A stretch of 64,000 nucleotides of DNA. It comes from Macrocybe gigantea (taxonomy: Eukaryota > Basidiomycota > Agaricomycetes > Agaricales > Callistosporiaceae). Location: assembly GCA_011319805.1 (NCBI GenBank), contig SJRY01000266.1, forward strand, positions 620,001 through 684,000. The letters run 5' to 3'. Each line of letters begins with the position of its first letter. Position 1 is the stretch's first letter. A model generated the notes under the pieces. It saw only the letters and a program-made list of their open reading frames with translations. It was not told where the DNA came from and did not search any database. The position numbers and the translations under genes are program-made. Shown piece by piece: positions 10,653 to 27,013 of this stretch.

Positions 10653-10950
10653 TGCTATTTCTGCAAAGCAACAGACCTACCTATCATCAAGTTATAGTTA
10701 CAGGATTAGAATGCTCGCGCCTCTTGTCACGGTTGTTGTTCAACAACGACAATCATGTTTGGAATTCAAACCCCGACAACCACTGCAATTATGAAATTGC
10801 CTTTTTTGGAGTACGTCACGTCAAATGAATCAAAACGCTCTCGACGAAACGAATTATTATGACACTTTCTGACATAAATCCGTGGACAAGCAGGACAATT
10901 AGACGCAGGCGTGGACATGTGGTACAAAATTGTTTTATAATGAATCAAAT

Positions 10951-11926
10951 CTACTTGTGAGCCTGCGTCACCAGTTTGCGCAGCGATACATCGTAGACGA
11001 CTGGCTGAAGCTAAGCCTGGAAAGTCGGACGTGCAAAAGTCGAATGCCTTGCCTTCCTCGATCTTCTTGATGTCGTATTTTAATGAGTCAAACCTTCGGC
11101 GTAGAGGATCGTTTTTGAGATTCAGCTATCAAGACTAGTCAGGTTTGCACTGGAGTTCAGCAAGGACCTGACATACCATTGAAAATCCGTTTGCAATGTC
11201 CTTGACGAACACAGAAATTTGAAGTGGCTCTTCAAAATTGCCCATAGTGACTGCGTTGACAGCAAGGCGCGACTGCAAGAAGTGAGCATTTCATTCAACC
11301 TTATGACTACGAATGACTCACTAGCTCATTCACAAGACTGATTAATCCATGAAGGTAGTCTTCGACAGGGAGCGTCATCCGATCTCTCCATTCCTCTTTT
11401 ACTGAGGGAGCGATGGCGGTCATTTTTCACGTGTCGTTCAACCTAAAAGACTCACATCCAAGGATTTCCGTTACTCGAGTCATGGGAACGAGTTTGCCGG
11501 AATCAAGATATTCGACAAGGGCCACCACAAATACTATGGTCCTCAGCGAATTCGACCACATGTCTTTCCAGCGCCAAAACTGGTTCGGTGGAATGATGTT
11601 TGCTAATTGGGCCATCTCATCTCTGCAACTGGACAACGTAGGTCGGACGGATTCAGTCAGACCAGGGACTGTGGGTTGTTAAAATATTCTTGTAATTCGT
11701 CACGAATTGACACTCACTGGAGTCCGATGGCGTTGAGTGTATCTTGCTAAGTACGCCAACCATGACGCGCGTTTTCTTATCCAGTTCAGACACGACATCT
11801 TTGATTTTCTGCTGAGATATCTAGAACTGGTTATGCCGACCATAGACTAGAAGGATATGTCACCTCGCGGAGTTCCACCTCGCGATTAAGAAGGGTGCTG
11901 ATGTCTTCGATGTCTTTTGCATCCAT
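10951..11926 (-). CDS. TSN: Translin (RNA/ssDNA-binding subunit of C3PO)
   Basis: Translin forms the C3PO endoribonuclease with TRAX and binds single-stranded nucleic acids. The exons join into MDAKDIEDISTLLNREVELRE, KIKDVVSELDKKTRVMVGVL, PPNQFWRWKDMWSNSLRTIV, VALVEYLDSGKLV, VEDYLHGLISLVNELSRLAV, NGFSMLNLKNDPLRRRFDSL, KYDIKKIEE and VVYDVSLRKLVTQAHK. Each block lines up with animal translin, in particular the NELSRLAVN, LNLKNDPLRRRFD and KYDIKKIEEVVYD helices. The last join uses a GC-AG intron (11052-11001). ATG 11924-11926; about 209 bp separate it from the divergent SEN1 start. Confidence 0.93.
11001..11052 (-). other. GC-AG intron in translin
   Basis: A 52-nt intron with donor GAAG|GCAAGG and acceptor CCAG|TCGTC. 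Splicing rebuilds KKIEEVVYDVSLR, the conserved last helix of translin. Without it the frame runs on into an unrelated tail. Confidence 0.8.
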
Positions 11927-12033
11927 GATCAGCCAGGGTCGATGGGTATTGGAGTGCACGAGGCGTTTGGAGTTACTTGAGGTCGCTGTGTGACTGTCAC
12001 GTAATAATTCCTTCTCGCGTCTTGACTCCTTTG

Positions 12034-12053
12034 AGGCCGCGATATCGCGGCCT
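12034..12053. promoter_or_regulatory. 20-bp perfect palindrome in the TSN/SEN1 divergent promoter
   Basis: AGGCCGCGATATCGCGGCCT equals its own reverse complement. It sits about 82 bp upstream of the SEN1 ATG and 108 bp upstream of the translin ATG. It could bind a dimeric factor serving both genes. I do not recognise the motif. Confidence 0.5.
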
Positions 12054-12135
12054 TCCTCTGCTTTTCCTCCTCTATCTTTTATCCAGTCTCCTTCTTTTCT
12101 TGTCTCAAAACAACGGCATTGGATATTTCTAAGTT

Positions 12136-15100
12136 ATGGGCGACTCGCCAAATGAGGACGAAAAAATTTCTGACCAATTGACCCGTTTACGCGATTCGCC
12201 AGTCAATACTGAGGGTGCTCCAGATGAACTCCTCGCCTTCCTCTTCCGGTATTTGATGAAACAGGAATTAAAACCTCCCGGCAAGGTCGTCCATTGGTTC
12301 TGTAGGAAAGCAACTTCCAATGTTCGAGGATGCGCGTCGTTTCTCATGCGATTATACGCATACAACGGAGACAATGCTGACATGTGGAAAGCTCGTCTTG
12401 CCACCTGTTTGAATTCGTGTTCAGAATGCGTATTGGATTTTGAAATTGCCAAAAAGGAATCCGAAAGCACGTAAGTAGCTAACATCCTTCTTTTCCATTG
12501 CACGCCAATGTTTCTTGCACACAGGTATTTTGGCGCTTTCGAAAAGGAAGTCGTGAAGAGATTTTTCCAGTCGTTTGAAGAATGGGAGCTGAGCTCGGTC
12601 AAGGAAGTCCTTCAAAAGGCCGGCCTTATTGGACCATCGCCGAACCCGTCAGCATCGTTATCGCACATTCCTTCTGCATTAGTCTGTCGCATGGTTTCAA
12701 ATTGGACGATTTTCCAGGATGCCACTATCTTGTCTCTCATCAGGCAACAGGCACCCTCGACGCCTCTTACAGGATGGCCGAGCGATCCGCCACCAGCAGG
12801 TGTTCTAGTCCTATTGATGGACGAGGACCAACGTGTGCGGCAGTGGGCGAAGAACCTGCTTCTTCGGTGCACGACTTTGCCTCTTCCGAGTGGTTTCTTT
12901 GTTAGGCCTTATTCGAATGCTGTGGATGCGATTGGTATGGCGATTGAAAGACTCGATGTGGGGGAGCATGATAAGGCCCGGAAGGACACACCATTCTCGT
13001 TCTCTCGGAATCCTACCGATTTCTGGTCGGGTTTCTATCACGCTCTGCGCCTTGTACCTCCCGAAGCTCTGGCGTCTGGCACGACTCCCCACTCCGATCT
13101 TCGCCGAGCAGTCATCCGTAATCTCAATACATCTGGACCTCGTTCGTTTTGCCTTTCTATGTTCTCAGGAAACCGCGTTGACTGATCAAACCTGGACGTC
13201 CAGATTTTCAAGAGCTTTTCCGGTCCTTTTTGCTACTGCTCCGCCGCCTGACGAGCGATTTCTGGACAGCAGGGAGTGCTGAGTATCCATTGTCGTGTTC
13301 GACTCGATCAAGGACAACCCATCCTTCGTTGACATGATCCACTCCCTCAATTCCGCTCCCCAAAATGCCCAGTTTCTTGCTTGGTTTCTGGAGTATTTGA
13401 ACACGATTTTAGATAGGGCTATATACGGCGAAGTTCTTGCTAAAGTATGGATTTTCTCTGCGAAGAAACGCAGCACGAACGATTCGGAGATGCTCGGCCG
13501 TTACTTTTGTCATGTGGGATGAGAGTGAGTTGTAATATGCCCAATCTACGACCAACTACTGAAGACCTGGTTAGGTACTCCTCTCTGTCTACGTCAAGTC
13601 CATATCCCTCACCGATAGAGCATACCGAGACATATTTATGAACGTTTTAGAAATCCACGGCCAAAAGATTCTCAGAGTCGCATTCGGATCTCCTTACGAA
13701 GAAGAGAAGTGGGCTACGCCTCGTACGCTTGCGCGCAAAGTCATAACGACTGTGATGCAAAATGACATTGATAACATAATGCTCACCGTTATGAAATTGT
13801 GCAAAGTTCTCTCGCAAGCGTTGGTAGGGGGTAATGTCAAAGAAACCATCCCAGAGTTTGCTATTAGGAAACATCTTTGGCAGACTCTTCGCTTGACGCT
13901 CGCCAAAGCCGACGGTGGCGCAGTTGCAACCTCCTTTCTGTTGTCACTGGTGTCAGCCACATCGACACTCTCAATGAGAAGACTTTTGAAAAAGCGCTCC
14001 GCATATCAGACGTCCCAGAGGGATGCTAACGCCCAAGGTCGCACTGAAAGAATGCAATTCGTCGTTGTCTTTCATTTGGGAAGCGTTTCAGCACATCATC
14101 TCCGCCGTTGCAGATCACGTACCATCTGCAACTGTAGCCGATATTGTCAAACGCCCTGAAGTCGCAGAGAACGCCATGCTTCTGATGTTTTCGCCCGTCC
14201 CACAACTTCACGACAGCGTGCAAGCGCTGCTTGGCGTTGCTTTTGATGTCGATGGACGACAAGAGTGCTTCAGGGCGCTATTGGAGAATGTCCCGGATGC
14301 TGCCGTGCGAGGCATCTTGACGTTCCTCGCCACGTTTAACCAGTTTGCCCCAGTGGTGACGGAGGCCTGTAATCTTTCCAAGTCACTGGCGCGGTGTCTG
14401 ACAGACGTCGTCGATGTCTTGTGCTCCGCCGAGAATGGTCTTCTTCACTCCGAGAAATTCTTGCAGTCGCTGGACGATAAGAAGGGGCCGGGGTCTATTG
14501 TGCCAAAACTGTGGAAGTTAATTGCCGACTCGCTGACCGTCATCTTCAAGAGAGCGCCGTTGTGGTCTGTTCATTTTCCCAATCAAGTCATGGTGCTTTG
14601 GATGCGGGATGTCATTATTCTGGGTCGAGATTTGTTAGCACAATGGAGGGTGTTCGAGAACGCCGCAAATTCGCAGGCACCGTTCGTGGAAGTCGACCCT
14701 AGGTCGCTGTCGCCAACTGGAAGGAAGATGCTCTCCTCATTGCAGAGCGTGTTACTCGAGCTCTCGCGTTGGCTGAGGTTGACGGACGAGGAGCTTCTAC
14801 ATCAATCTTTCAGCTTATTGCACTCTTTGCTGGATTTGTTCCAGGATGTCGGAATGAAACCCGATACAGTTGCCTTTGAGAAGCTTCAAAGGCATATCGA
14901 CCAAGCCCAAGATACTAAAAGCGCTCGGACGCGTCTGGATTCTACGCGACTAGTCATCCTCGCTGCGGCACTCGATGAATTCAGGGAGAAGCCGGAGGTG
15001 AAGTTCAAGGAGGTTGCGAAGGGCGAAAAGACTATTAAGAAACCTGTGATGACCCAGTCCAAGCCGACCCCGCAGTTGCGGCAATCAAAGTTGGATTTCA

Positions 15101-18100
15101 CTAAAGAAGATCAGAGGAAGCTCGACGAAGCCATAACTCCTGCTCCGACTCTGCACAAGATACCTCCGAGCCATGCTCCGATTGTTGGAAAACCGATTCC
15201 GGTGTCTCAGAGCAATGTCATCATGGGGCCCAAAAACGAGGCACTTGCGCAATCCAGCAAGGTCGCCGAATCGTCGAGCAGCGAAAGCGAGGACGAAGAG
15301 GATGAGGAAGAAGAAGGGCCAAAGGGATTGGCGGCTCTCGGCAAGCCACGGACGCCAGAAATCAAAAAGCGAGTCGAGCGCCGGCAGATCATGACTCTAG
15401 ACATACCAATGCATCAGAGTGCCATTGAAGAGCGGCGGAAGAGGCAAGATGAAGCGCGCAGGGCTGCTTTGCGCCTGAAACCTGACCTTTCTGGACTCCA
15501 CAGAGCTATGTTGGCATGGGATATCGACCATATTGGACCGGAACCTCCTGGTGAAAAGCTGCAGTTGTTCAACATACCCGATAAATTCACCGACTATGCG
15601 CATTACCTCCGAGCGTTTCAACCTTTACTATTGATGGAATGCTGGGCACAGATTCTCTCAGCGAAAGAGGAGCTTCAGGATCCATACGAAATTAAAATTA
15701 CGTCTCGGTCGTTCACTGATACTTGGCTCGACCTAGACGTTACGCTCATAGAGCCAGTTAAGAACGACTGGTATTTGACGGATACCGATATAGTGCTGCT
15801 CGAGCACATGACCAGCAAGACACGCCTCATGGCCAAAACCCAGAATTTCCGAAAGGATCGCCAGCAAACTATAATTAATCTGCGATGCTACATACCCAAG
15901 GGCAAAACGGATCCCGGATTGCAAATAAATTCGAAATGGAGGCTCCGAAGCTATTCAGGTTCGTCCTTTGGTAATTTACTCCTATGTCAAAGTTCTCAAT
16001 CATCATTTCAGCCTTAGCACCCTCCACCGGGAATATGGAGCTCTAATATCAATGCGGCACTATGACTTGTTTAATACCATCCTCCAACCTCGACTTCCTT
16101 CAATACATAGAGCGGATAGCAAAGACGTTCAACGGACGATGCAGAAATATAAAGTCAATGAACCTCAAGCCGTTGCAATTCTCAGCTCTCTTGCAGCGAC
16201 CGGTTTCGTCCTGATACAAGGGTAATTTTTCCTGATCTAACAGTTTTCTACTTCTTGACGCACAATCTCAGGCCCCCTGGAACGGGTAAAACGTCGACGA
16301 TTTGTGGTCTCATCGCTGCGACATTGGCCCGTCGACCTCGACCTTCCACTGCCGTCCACGTTGGTGGCAACGCTGCTCGTCAAGAAAAGGTCATGAAACA
16401 AAAGATTCTCCTTTGCGCGCCGAGCAATGCTGCTATTGATGAGATAGCCTACCGTTTAAAAGAAGACTTCCGTAAACTCGCCAAGGGTTCTGAACGATAC
16501 TCTGTAGTCAGGGTTGGGGCAAAAAAGTCCATCAATGCCAGTGTTCAGGATATATCCTTGGAAAGCCTCGTCGAAGAGAAGCTCAATGCAATCAGAGCGA
16601 AGGACGGCGGGTCCGAAGACAAGGCGCCGAATGCGTCTGCCGACATGGCGGCTTTGAGGAGCGAGCTGGAATCGGTGAAAGAAAGCTTGCTGCAAAAGCA
16701 GCGGGAGCGTCAATCCACTCATGACAATCGTGCAAGGATTCAGGCACTCGACATCGAGATTTCACAGCTCAACAGCCGCCGAAGGGACATCGGTACGCGG
16801 ATCACCTCCCTGCGCGATCAACAGACCGCGGAGAGTCGTGCAAATGATGCCAGAGCTCGCCAGGCCCAAGCAGAAGTTCTGGAACAAGCCGACGTAATTT
16901 GTAGTACCCTTTCAGGAGCAGGACATGACATCCTGAATCCCTTCGATTTTGAGACAATCATAATAGACGAAGCTGCACAAGCGATTGAACTCAGCTCCCT
17001 GATTCCCCTGAAGTTCCGTTCGCAGAAGTGCATTATGGTAGGGGATCCCAAGCAGCTTCCGCCTACAGTTCTTTCCCAAGGAGTAAGTAGCAAAAACCTC
17101 TTGTATACTGGTTTCTGATTTCTTGCTCTCCAGGCTTGTCGATACCGTTACAATGAGTCACTATTCGTCCGACTTCAAAGGCACCGGCCGGACGCGGTTC
17201 ACCTCCTGAGGTCTGCGCAGTCCTCCCCAGCATATTCAGGCAGGCTTGCTGATCTCTTTCATCAGCATTCAATATCGCATGCATCCTGATATCAGCACAC
17301 TTCCTAGCGAGATATTTTACGAAGGCAGACTTAAGAATGGTCCAGAAATGGAGCAAAAGACCAAGCGGCCATGGCATGCGAACCCGAAATTTGGTACCTA
17401 CAAATTTTTCAACGTTTCTCGCGGCCTTGAAGACGCGGCGGGCCATTCAATAAAAAACACAGCTGAATGCCAAGTGGCGCTAGCTTTGTATATGCGCCTT
17501 CAACAAGAATTTTCGCCTATGGTCCATAAGTATCAGATTGGTGTTATTTCAATGTATAGAGCTCAGATCGTAGAACTTCGTCGGCTCTTTGAACAACGGT
17601 TCGGATCAGATATTTTCAAGACGGTTGACTTCAACACTGTCGATGGATTTCAGGGCCAAGAAAAGGATGTTATCATACTATCCTGTGTTCGTGCAGGTCC
17701 CGGCCTGCAGTCTGTAGGATTCTTGGCAGGTCAGTTCTATGTTTTGACACGACCGAACATACTGACAAGCTATATAGATGTACGACGAATGAATGTCGCT
17801 CTCACTCGTGCAAAGTCATCTCTCTTCATTCTCGGGAATGCGGCGACTCTGGAACGAAGCGATCCAAACTGGAAGAACATTGTCATGGATGCTCGATCGA
17901 GGTCGGCGCTGTTAGAGGTACAGTAATAGCCTATTGCTATCTCGCCAGAACAATGCTAAAATGTTGATAGATATCTGATTCCTCATTCTTCAGTAAAGCA
18001 ACAAACGCACCGACCCTCACTCCTCCTAAAGGGAAACTAGCGTCTGTTGCATCCGGCCCATCCATAGCCCTAGTCCCTTCGGACCTCGTTACTCCAAAGA

Positions 18101-18424
18101 ACTTCAAGGCCGGCGTTCTGAAGTCTTCCTCGCAGAATTCTGAGGCCCCAGAACCTGCCCCGTCGGTGAAACCCGAGAAGGATAGTCCGCCGTCCCGAAA
18201 TAAGCGACCAGCTGACGAAGGGCCGGAGCCTATAAATCGAAGTGCTCCTAAGGAAAGCAAAAACCAGCGGCCTCCTGTTAAACGCCCGAAACCTCCGCCA
18301 AATCTATTTATACCCAAAACGAAAAAAGTAAGTAACCATCCACTAGAAATCGCACTCTCTCATTTCTTTGCAGAGGCCTGCTGAAGACCAGGCTGGTCCT
18401 TCCCAGATCAAGAGACGATCTTGA
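12136..18424 (+). CDS. SEN1: Sen1/senataxin-type SF1B RNA-DNA helicase, with several apparent 1-base frameshifts
   Basis: A nuclear helicase of the Sen1/senataxin family, which ends non-coding transcription and removes R-loops. A long helical N-terminal domain (12136 to about 14900, then acidic Ser/Glu stretch near 15270-15330) precedes a UPF1-like core: GPPGTGKT near 16272 (codon split by an intron), DEAAQ near 16970, GDPKQLPPTV near 17043, SLFVRLQRHRPDAVHLL then SIQYRMHPDIS across an intron near 17210-17268, VDGFQGQEKD near 17640 and RRMNVALTRAKSSL near 17785. The C-terminus is basic and Pro-rich, ending IKRRS. The frame is one base short near 13290, 13446, 13940-13955, 14020 and 15943, while everything between is intact. 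Helicase motifs are not affected. 3' end convergent with DHR1 (115 bp gap). Confidence 0.88.
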
Positions 18425-18539
18425 CGATTCTACTGACATTGGTCTCATGATTAGCATATATTCTTAACTTATCTGCAATTGTACAACAGATCTGCAATGT
18501 GTCCCTTAGAATGTGTAGTTACAACATTATACCTCCACT

Positions 18540-22981
<4,442 letters not shown>

Positions 22982-23059
22982 CGTGTAAAATAGGGGGGGA
23001 TCCTGGTGAACGACATCCACTCCTGGCTGTTGGAGATATTGTAAAAAGTTTGGCAAAGT

Positions 23060-23065
23060 CACGTG
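23060..23065. promoter_or_regulatory. E-box GTCACGTG upstream of DHR1/ECM16
   Basis: AGTCACGTGC centred 79-84 bp upstream of the ECM16 ATG (22981) in the 220-bp gap below the SCM3 3' end. Same 8-mer as upstream of ARC1, SCM3 and EFL1. Binding is inferred. Confidence 0.45.
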
Positions 23066-23201
23066 CACGACTAACACCACAATCGGAAACAATAAAATTG
23101 TCGAGTCGTACATAGTAGAAATACAGAACACGAGCAGCTAAAGTGCAATACTAAGACTAATCAAGGGCATGGAAGCAATAAAAATAAAATGAGTAGATGG
23201 T

Positions 23202-26142
23202 CTATTGTCGTTTACTTTTCGTAGGTGCCCTGTCAGGCGGTCCAGGCGTTCGCCCTCTCGAGTACGACCTGCCTCGACTGACCACAAAAGGTTCAGAGTC
23301 AGAGTCACCTGATTCGATGGGGTCAGCTCTGGCTTTTCCTTTCCCTTTTTCCTTTCGTGACGTGCTAGTTGAGCGCCTGCGCGTCATCGAGCTCGGTCCA
23401 GGGCTGGAACGCGTCTCCATGCTATCCGAGAGTGTTTCTTCCTCTATTCTGAAAGAAACTCTCCTGCCTCTCGATTGCTTCTCGCAACCAGGGACGGATG
23501 GCGGGCGCTGCCGTTCTGTGCGACGGGAGAAGACGAACGAAGTTCGGGTGAATCAGGAGGAATTGTGCCTGAAGAGCTGGGGTCATATGAATGTGGGTAT
23601 GGGTGTGGGTGATGCGTCGGAGTAGAATACAATGAGCCTAAGGAACCTGGGGTGGCGCTGGGAGGGTATGGAAGGGGAAATGAGAGGGGGTAAGAAGTTG
23701 ATCCACGGGGATGTGTCGCATGCGGCGGAGGAGGCATCCATGCGCCGCCTACCAACGCAGACAGCTGCTGCATGGCCTGCGTGATGATGAATTGAGCTCG
23801 AGGATCCTGGATCGGCATATAAAATCGATCCATGTGTGGTGGCGGATAAGGTGCATATGACTGTTGGTTATATGAATGATAAGGAATATCAGAAGCACCG
23901 AAATGGAGATGAGACTGGCACGCGTAAAAGCAGGTGCAGACGCCTTGGACTGGCTATGCGTTGCTGATGAATTGCTTGGCGGCTCTTTCGACGGCTCGTA
24001 TGGGCGGGATAGGGATCTTGCCCTTGGTCTGGGTGCCTTGTCCTGTCGTGATCGTTGAGAAAGCATGTCATTTGAACCGTTTAGGGGATCTGAAGATGCT
24101 TAACACATTGAGTAAAGGGAATGCATGTGCGAGCGATCTAAAAATACCAAAAGCGTTAATCCTCGTATTTTCATCAGGAGTGCCTGTCTTGGATGCACTA
24201 GGTGATATCGGGAACTGTGAATCGCCTGCGATGAATCAGCCTTGCCCAGTGATTTCTCTAGTGCCGGAACTGGAGTTGATTGGTTAGACATGTCAAGGGC
24301 AGAAGAGGCGACCCTTTTCCGTTTTCGCGTGCTTGCATTGGGAGGAGAACGCTTCGCCATGCCTGTGGGACTTGGAATTGGACGGAGTGCTCTGACATCT
24401 TTTGTAGCATGGACAACAGGACTTTTTGTTAGCTCAGCCGACTTCCGGCTGGGAAGGCGGGAGGTCGATGCGAAGGCACCGGGTCCAGCTGGATGGGACC
24501 GGGTTTGAGAAAGGTCGTCAAAAGTGTCGCTAGAGCTCTTACTCTTCGGAGATTTCGTTGACGTAGATCTGTCCTCAGCTGGGGCGACCATTGATTTTGC
24601 GCCCTTGGACGTTGGTTTTTTCGAAAATGTCGCACGATTTTCGTGAACCGGTTTCGCAAGGGGGATGGCGGCGGCGGCAGTTTGGGTTCGTGATCTTTGA
24701 GAAGGTTTTCGGCGTTCAAGCACGACCTCCACTTTTGTTCTTGAAGGCATCTTGACCGCTTCTTTACTTTTCGAAACGGCTGCATCACTCGGAGGCTCAG
24801 AAGCTGAAGTGTTTTGGGTTCCTAAGATCTTTGATTGTCCAGCCTTAGGTGAAAACTCTTTGGAAATGCTTCCCGCCGTGGACTTGATGCGAGAAATGGC
24901 TTTCGCACTACGTAACTTTGCAAGGTCCAGACGAGGAATAGGAGGCGGACCAGGCACAGAACCAGCAGTGACTGAACGCGCTCGCTGGGATAGTGGCTTT
25001 TGGCGTTGTGTTGGAGGCTTTATTGGAGAAGAAATGGAATGTGGAATGATTGGGGATGACGGCGGCATTGAAGAGAAGAGATCAGAGGGTGTCATAGAAG
25101 GTCCGGAAGATGTGTAAGATTGTGGAGGAGTCTGCAGACCAGTCGGTTTGTCTCCTGCTTTGGATGCGGATTTGGTGTTCATTCGGGTGGAAGGGGTGAC
25201 AGGCCTTGGGTTTTCGATAATCTGTACGTCACTACCACTATCGTCGTCGTCCTCCACTTTCGGAAAAAGAGGATAAACGATGCTCGTCTCGTCCAAATCG
25301 TAGTTCACCAATTCATCGTCGGATTCATCGGAAAACGGGAAGATGGACGTTGCTCTGCGCGGTGGATGCGGGTTTGTGTTGGACCTCGAGGCGTCATCCG
25401 CACCGGCGTTTGAGAAACCATCGGATTCTAGCCCATCGCTGCTATATGGGTGCAATACCAAGTACTCCGCCTCCGAAGGCCCCAGGAAATGCTCGTCGGC
25501 GCTGGACTCTCCGTCGACCGATTCCTCTGTGTCTTCTGGTTCACTGCCACACAACTCTTTCCGCTTCCTTTCTGCTTCCAAAAATTCCTGGAGATCCTGT
25601 ACATCGGCCGCATTCATTGCGGTCACGGGAGGTACCACTGGTACCTCTTCCCCTTCTTCCTGCCCGTCCACATCATCAACTGGATTTGTAATAGTGTCAA
25701 GTTCGTCAATATCTTCTTCTTCTTCTTCGTCATCTTCGTCTCCTTCCTCCGTTTCTTCATCCGGATTGCGAGTAAGACAGCCGAAATACCACGTCTTTGA
25801 GCCGCGAATGATGCCACGATCGCGCACGACTTTTCCAGTTGTGATGTCAATGATGTCGTCCTCATCCAAGGCACGAGTGTATCTGTCTGCAAGGTTGGAC
25901 CACACATCAAAGAGGCGCTGTTTCGATTCTTCCCTCGCATGCTGGATGTCGAGATTATGGTCGGCGCTGGATGAAGCGGCAGAGGCCTGCACCTGAGATA
26001 AACGGGCCGCGGCTGCTAGACGAGGTCGTTTCGGCGGAGAGGCCCGGTCCGGAATCCTTTGCGACGTCTCGAACAACGACGAAGTCGTCGGAGGGGTCGC
26101 CGAGGGGGTGATCAAAGTTGGCTTTGCTGGCGGGCGACTCAT
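23202..26142 (-). CDS. SCM3: Scm3/HJURP-type CENP-A histone chaperone
   Basis: A centromere protein that loads the histone H3 variant CENP-A. The Scm3 domain near residues 60-105 is clear: QRLFDVWSNLADRYTRALD, then EDDIIDITTGKVVRDRGIIRG with a GSKTWYFG end. The rest is long, disordered and Ser/Pro/Glu-rich with acidic tracts, Lys/Arg clusters and a Pro/Tyr/His-rich part (PYPPPHMDRFYMPIQ) near the C-terminus; it ends RAPTKSKRQ. I chose the MSRPPAKPT start (26142); an in-frame ATG exists at 26247. Two joins, near 23915 (before QSHLHFGASD) and near 23530 (before RRVSFRIEEE), look one base short. Unusually long for the family, about 900 residues. Confidence 0.82.
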
Positions 26143-26199
26143 GGAACGGGGCTGGTGAGACCCAAAAACGAGCGTACAACACGCGACTGGCTCTTTGGT

Positions 26200-26205
26200 C
26201 ACGTG
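26200..26205. promoter_or_regulatory. E-box GTCACGTGA in the SCM3/small-protein divergent promoter
   Basis: GGTCACGTGA lies 58 bp from the SCM3 ATG (26142) and 59 bp from the divergent ATG at 26264, almost midway in the 121-bp shared promoter. Binding is inferred. Confidence 0.45.
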
Positions 26206-26263
26206 AAGACGCGTTCGCCCGGCTGATGCCGTTCGCCTGCTTAGCATTTTTCTCCTTCTCTAT

Positions 26264-26707
26264 ATGATGCTCCCCAAATCGCCTGTGGTTTCATCCATTT
26301 TGCGACCACGCACGTCGTTTAGGTTGCTAGCGACTAAGGTTCATCGACTTCCTCGAGACGACGATGATTTCCGGCCGCCTTGGGTGTACACGGGGACGAG
26401 GTTGCTGTTGTACACCGTGATACCAGGTATGCGTATCTCAATCTGCTTCGAGAACCATTGCATAGTCTACGAAATTTGTAGCCATCGCATTCTATGCTAT
26501 ATTCTTTCATGACTTTGGGGACCGGGAGCACGTCTTCCAACCAGTACGTTGTTCATGCATTGACGACCAAATGGTGATCTAACTCTTCTACTTGAAAAGG
26601 CAAGACGTTGGGCGACGGAGAAGAAGGCGGCATTCTTCACTCTTTCACCTGCCGAACAACAGGTGCTAAAGACGGAAGCATCGAAAGCATCCGTCAAGGA
26701 GACATGA
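26264..26707 (+). CDS. Small predicted mitochondrial single-pass membrane protein, unknown function
   Basis: A protein of about 109 residues over three exons (introns after VIP and after REHVFQP, both GT-AG). The N-terminus, MMLPKSPVVSSILRPRTSFR, is rich in Arg/Ser with no acids, like a mitochondrial presequence. One membrane segment follows (RLLLYTVIPAIAFYAIFF). The C-terminal half is amphipathic with ARRWATEKKAAFFTLSPAEQ. I do not recognise the family. Size and layout are like small inner-membrane assembly factors or accessory respiratory subunits, but that is only a guess. It shares a 121-bp promoter with SCM3. Confidence 0.75.
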
Positions 26708-27013
26708 GCCGTTGGAGGTGTCATTGATTTTATGGTGATATATTTTATCTTTAACTAATATGGTGAACTTGCTGCTACTCATTCTATATGCTCGTGCTAA
26801 CTTCAGTCTTTTTTTGGACAGTACTCATACCCTAGTGTTGGCCAGAATACCTAGTCGGTGTATGCACTTGTAGAGTTGCGAGCAACACGACAAGATGTAG
26901 CAGCAGTGGTACTGTAACGCGTATTTCAGCGAACGTGGAAGGCAAATGTCAAATCACGGCCCGTATCACGGAGCAGGATCATCGTGCGAATCCTTGGAGT
27001 CTCATAAGCTATC
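26708..27013. other. Intergenic region, small mitochondrial protein to aldolase
   Basis: 306 bp between two plus-strand genes. It has an AT-rich first half (3' UTR-like). I see no further gene or repeat. Confidence 0.4.

Noticed and set aside
12129..13092. Long antisense frames opposite SEN1 and other genes
   Set aside because: They are shadows of coding sequence in other frames, with no domain and no start context.
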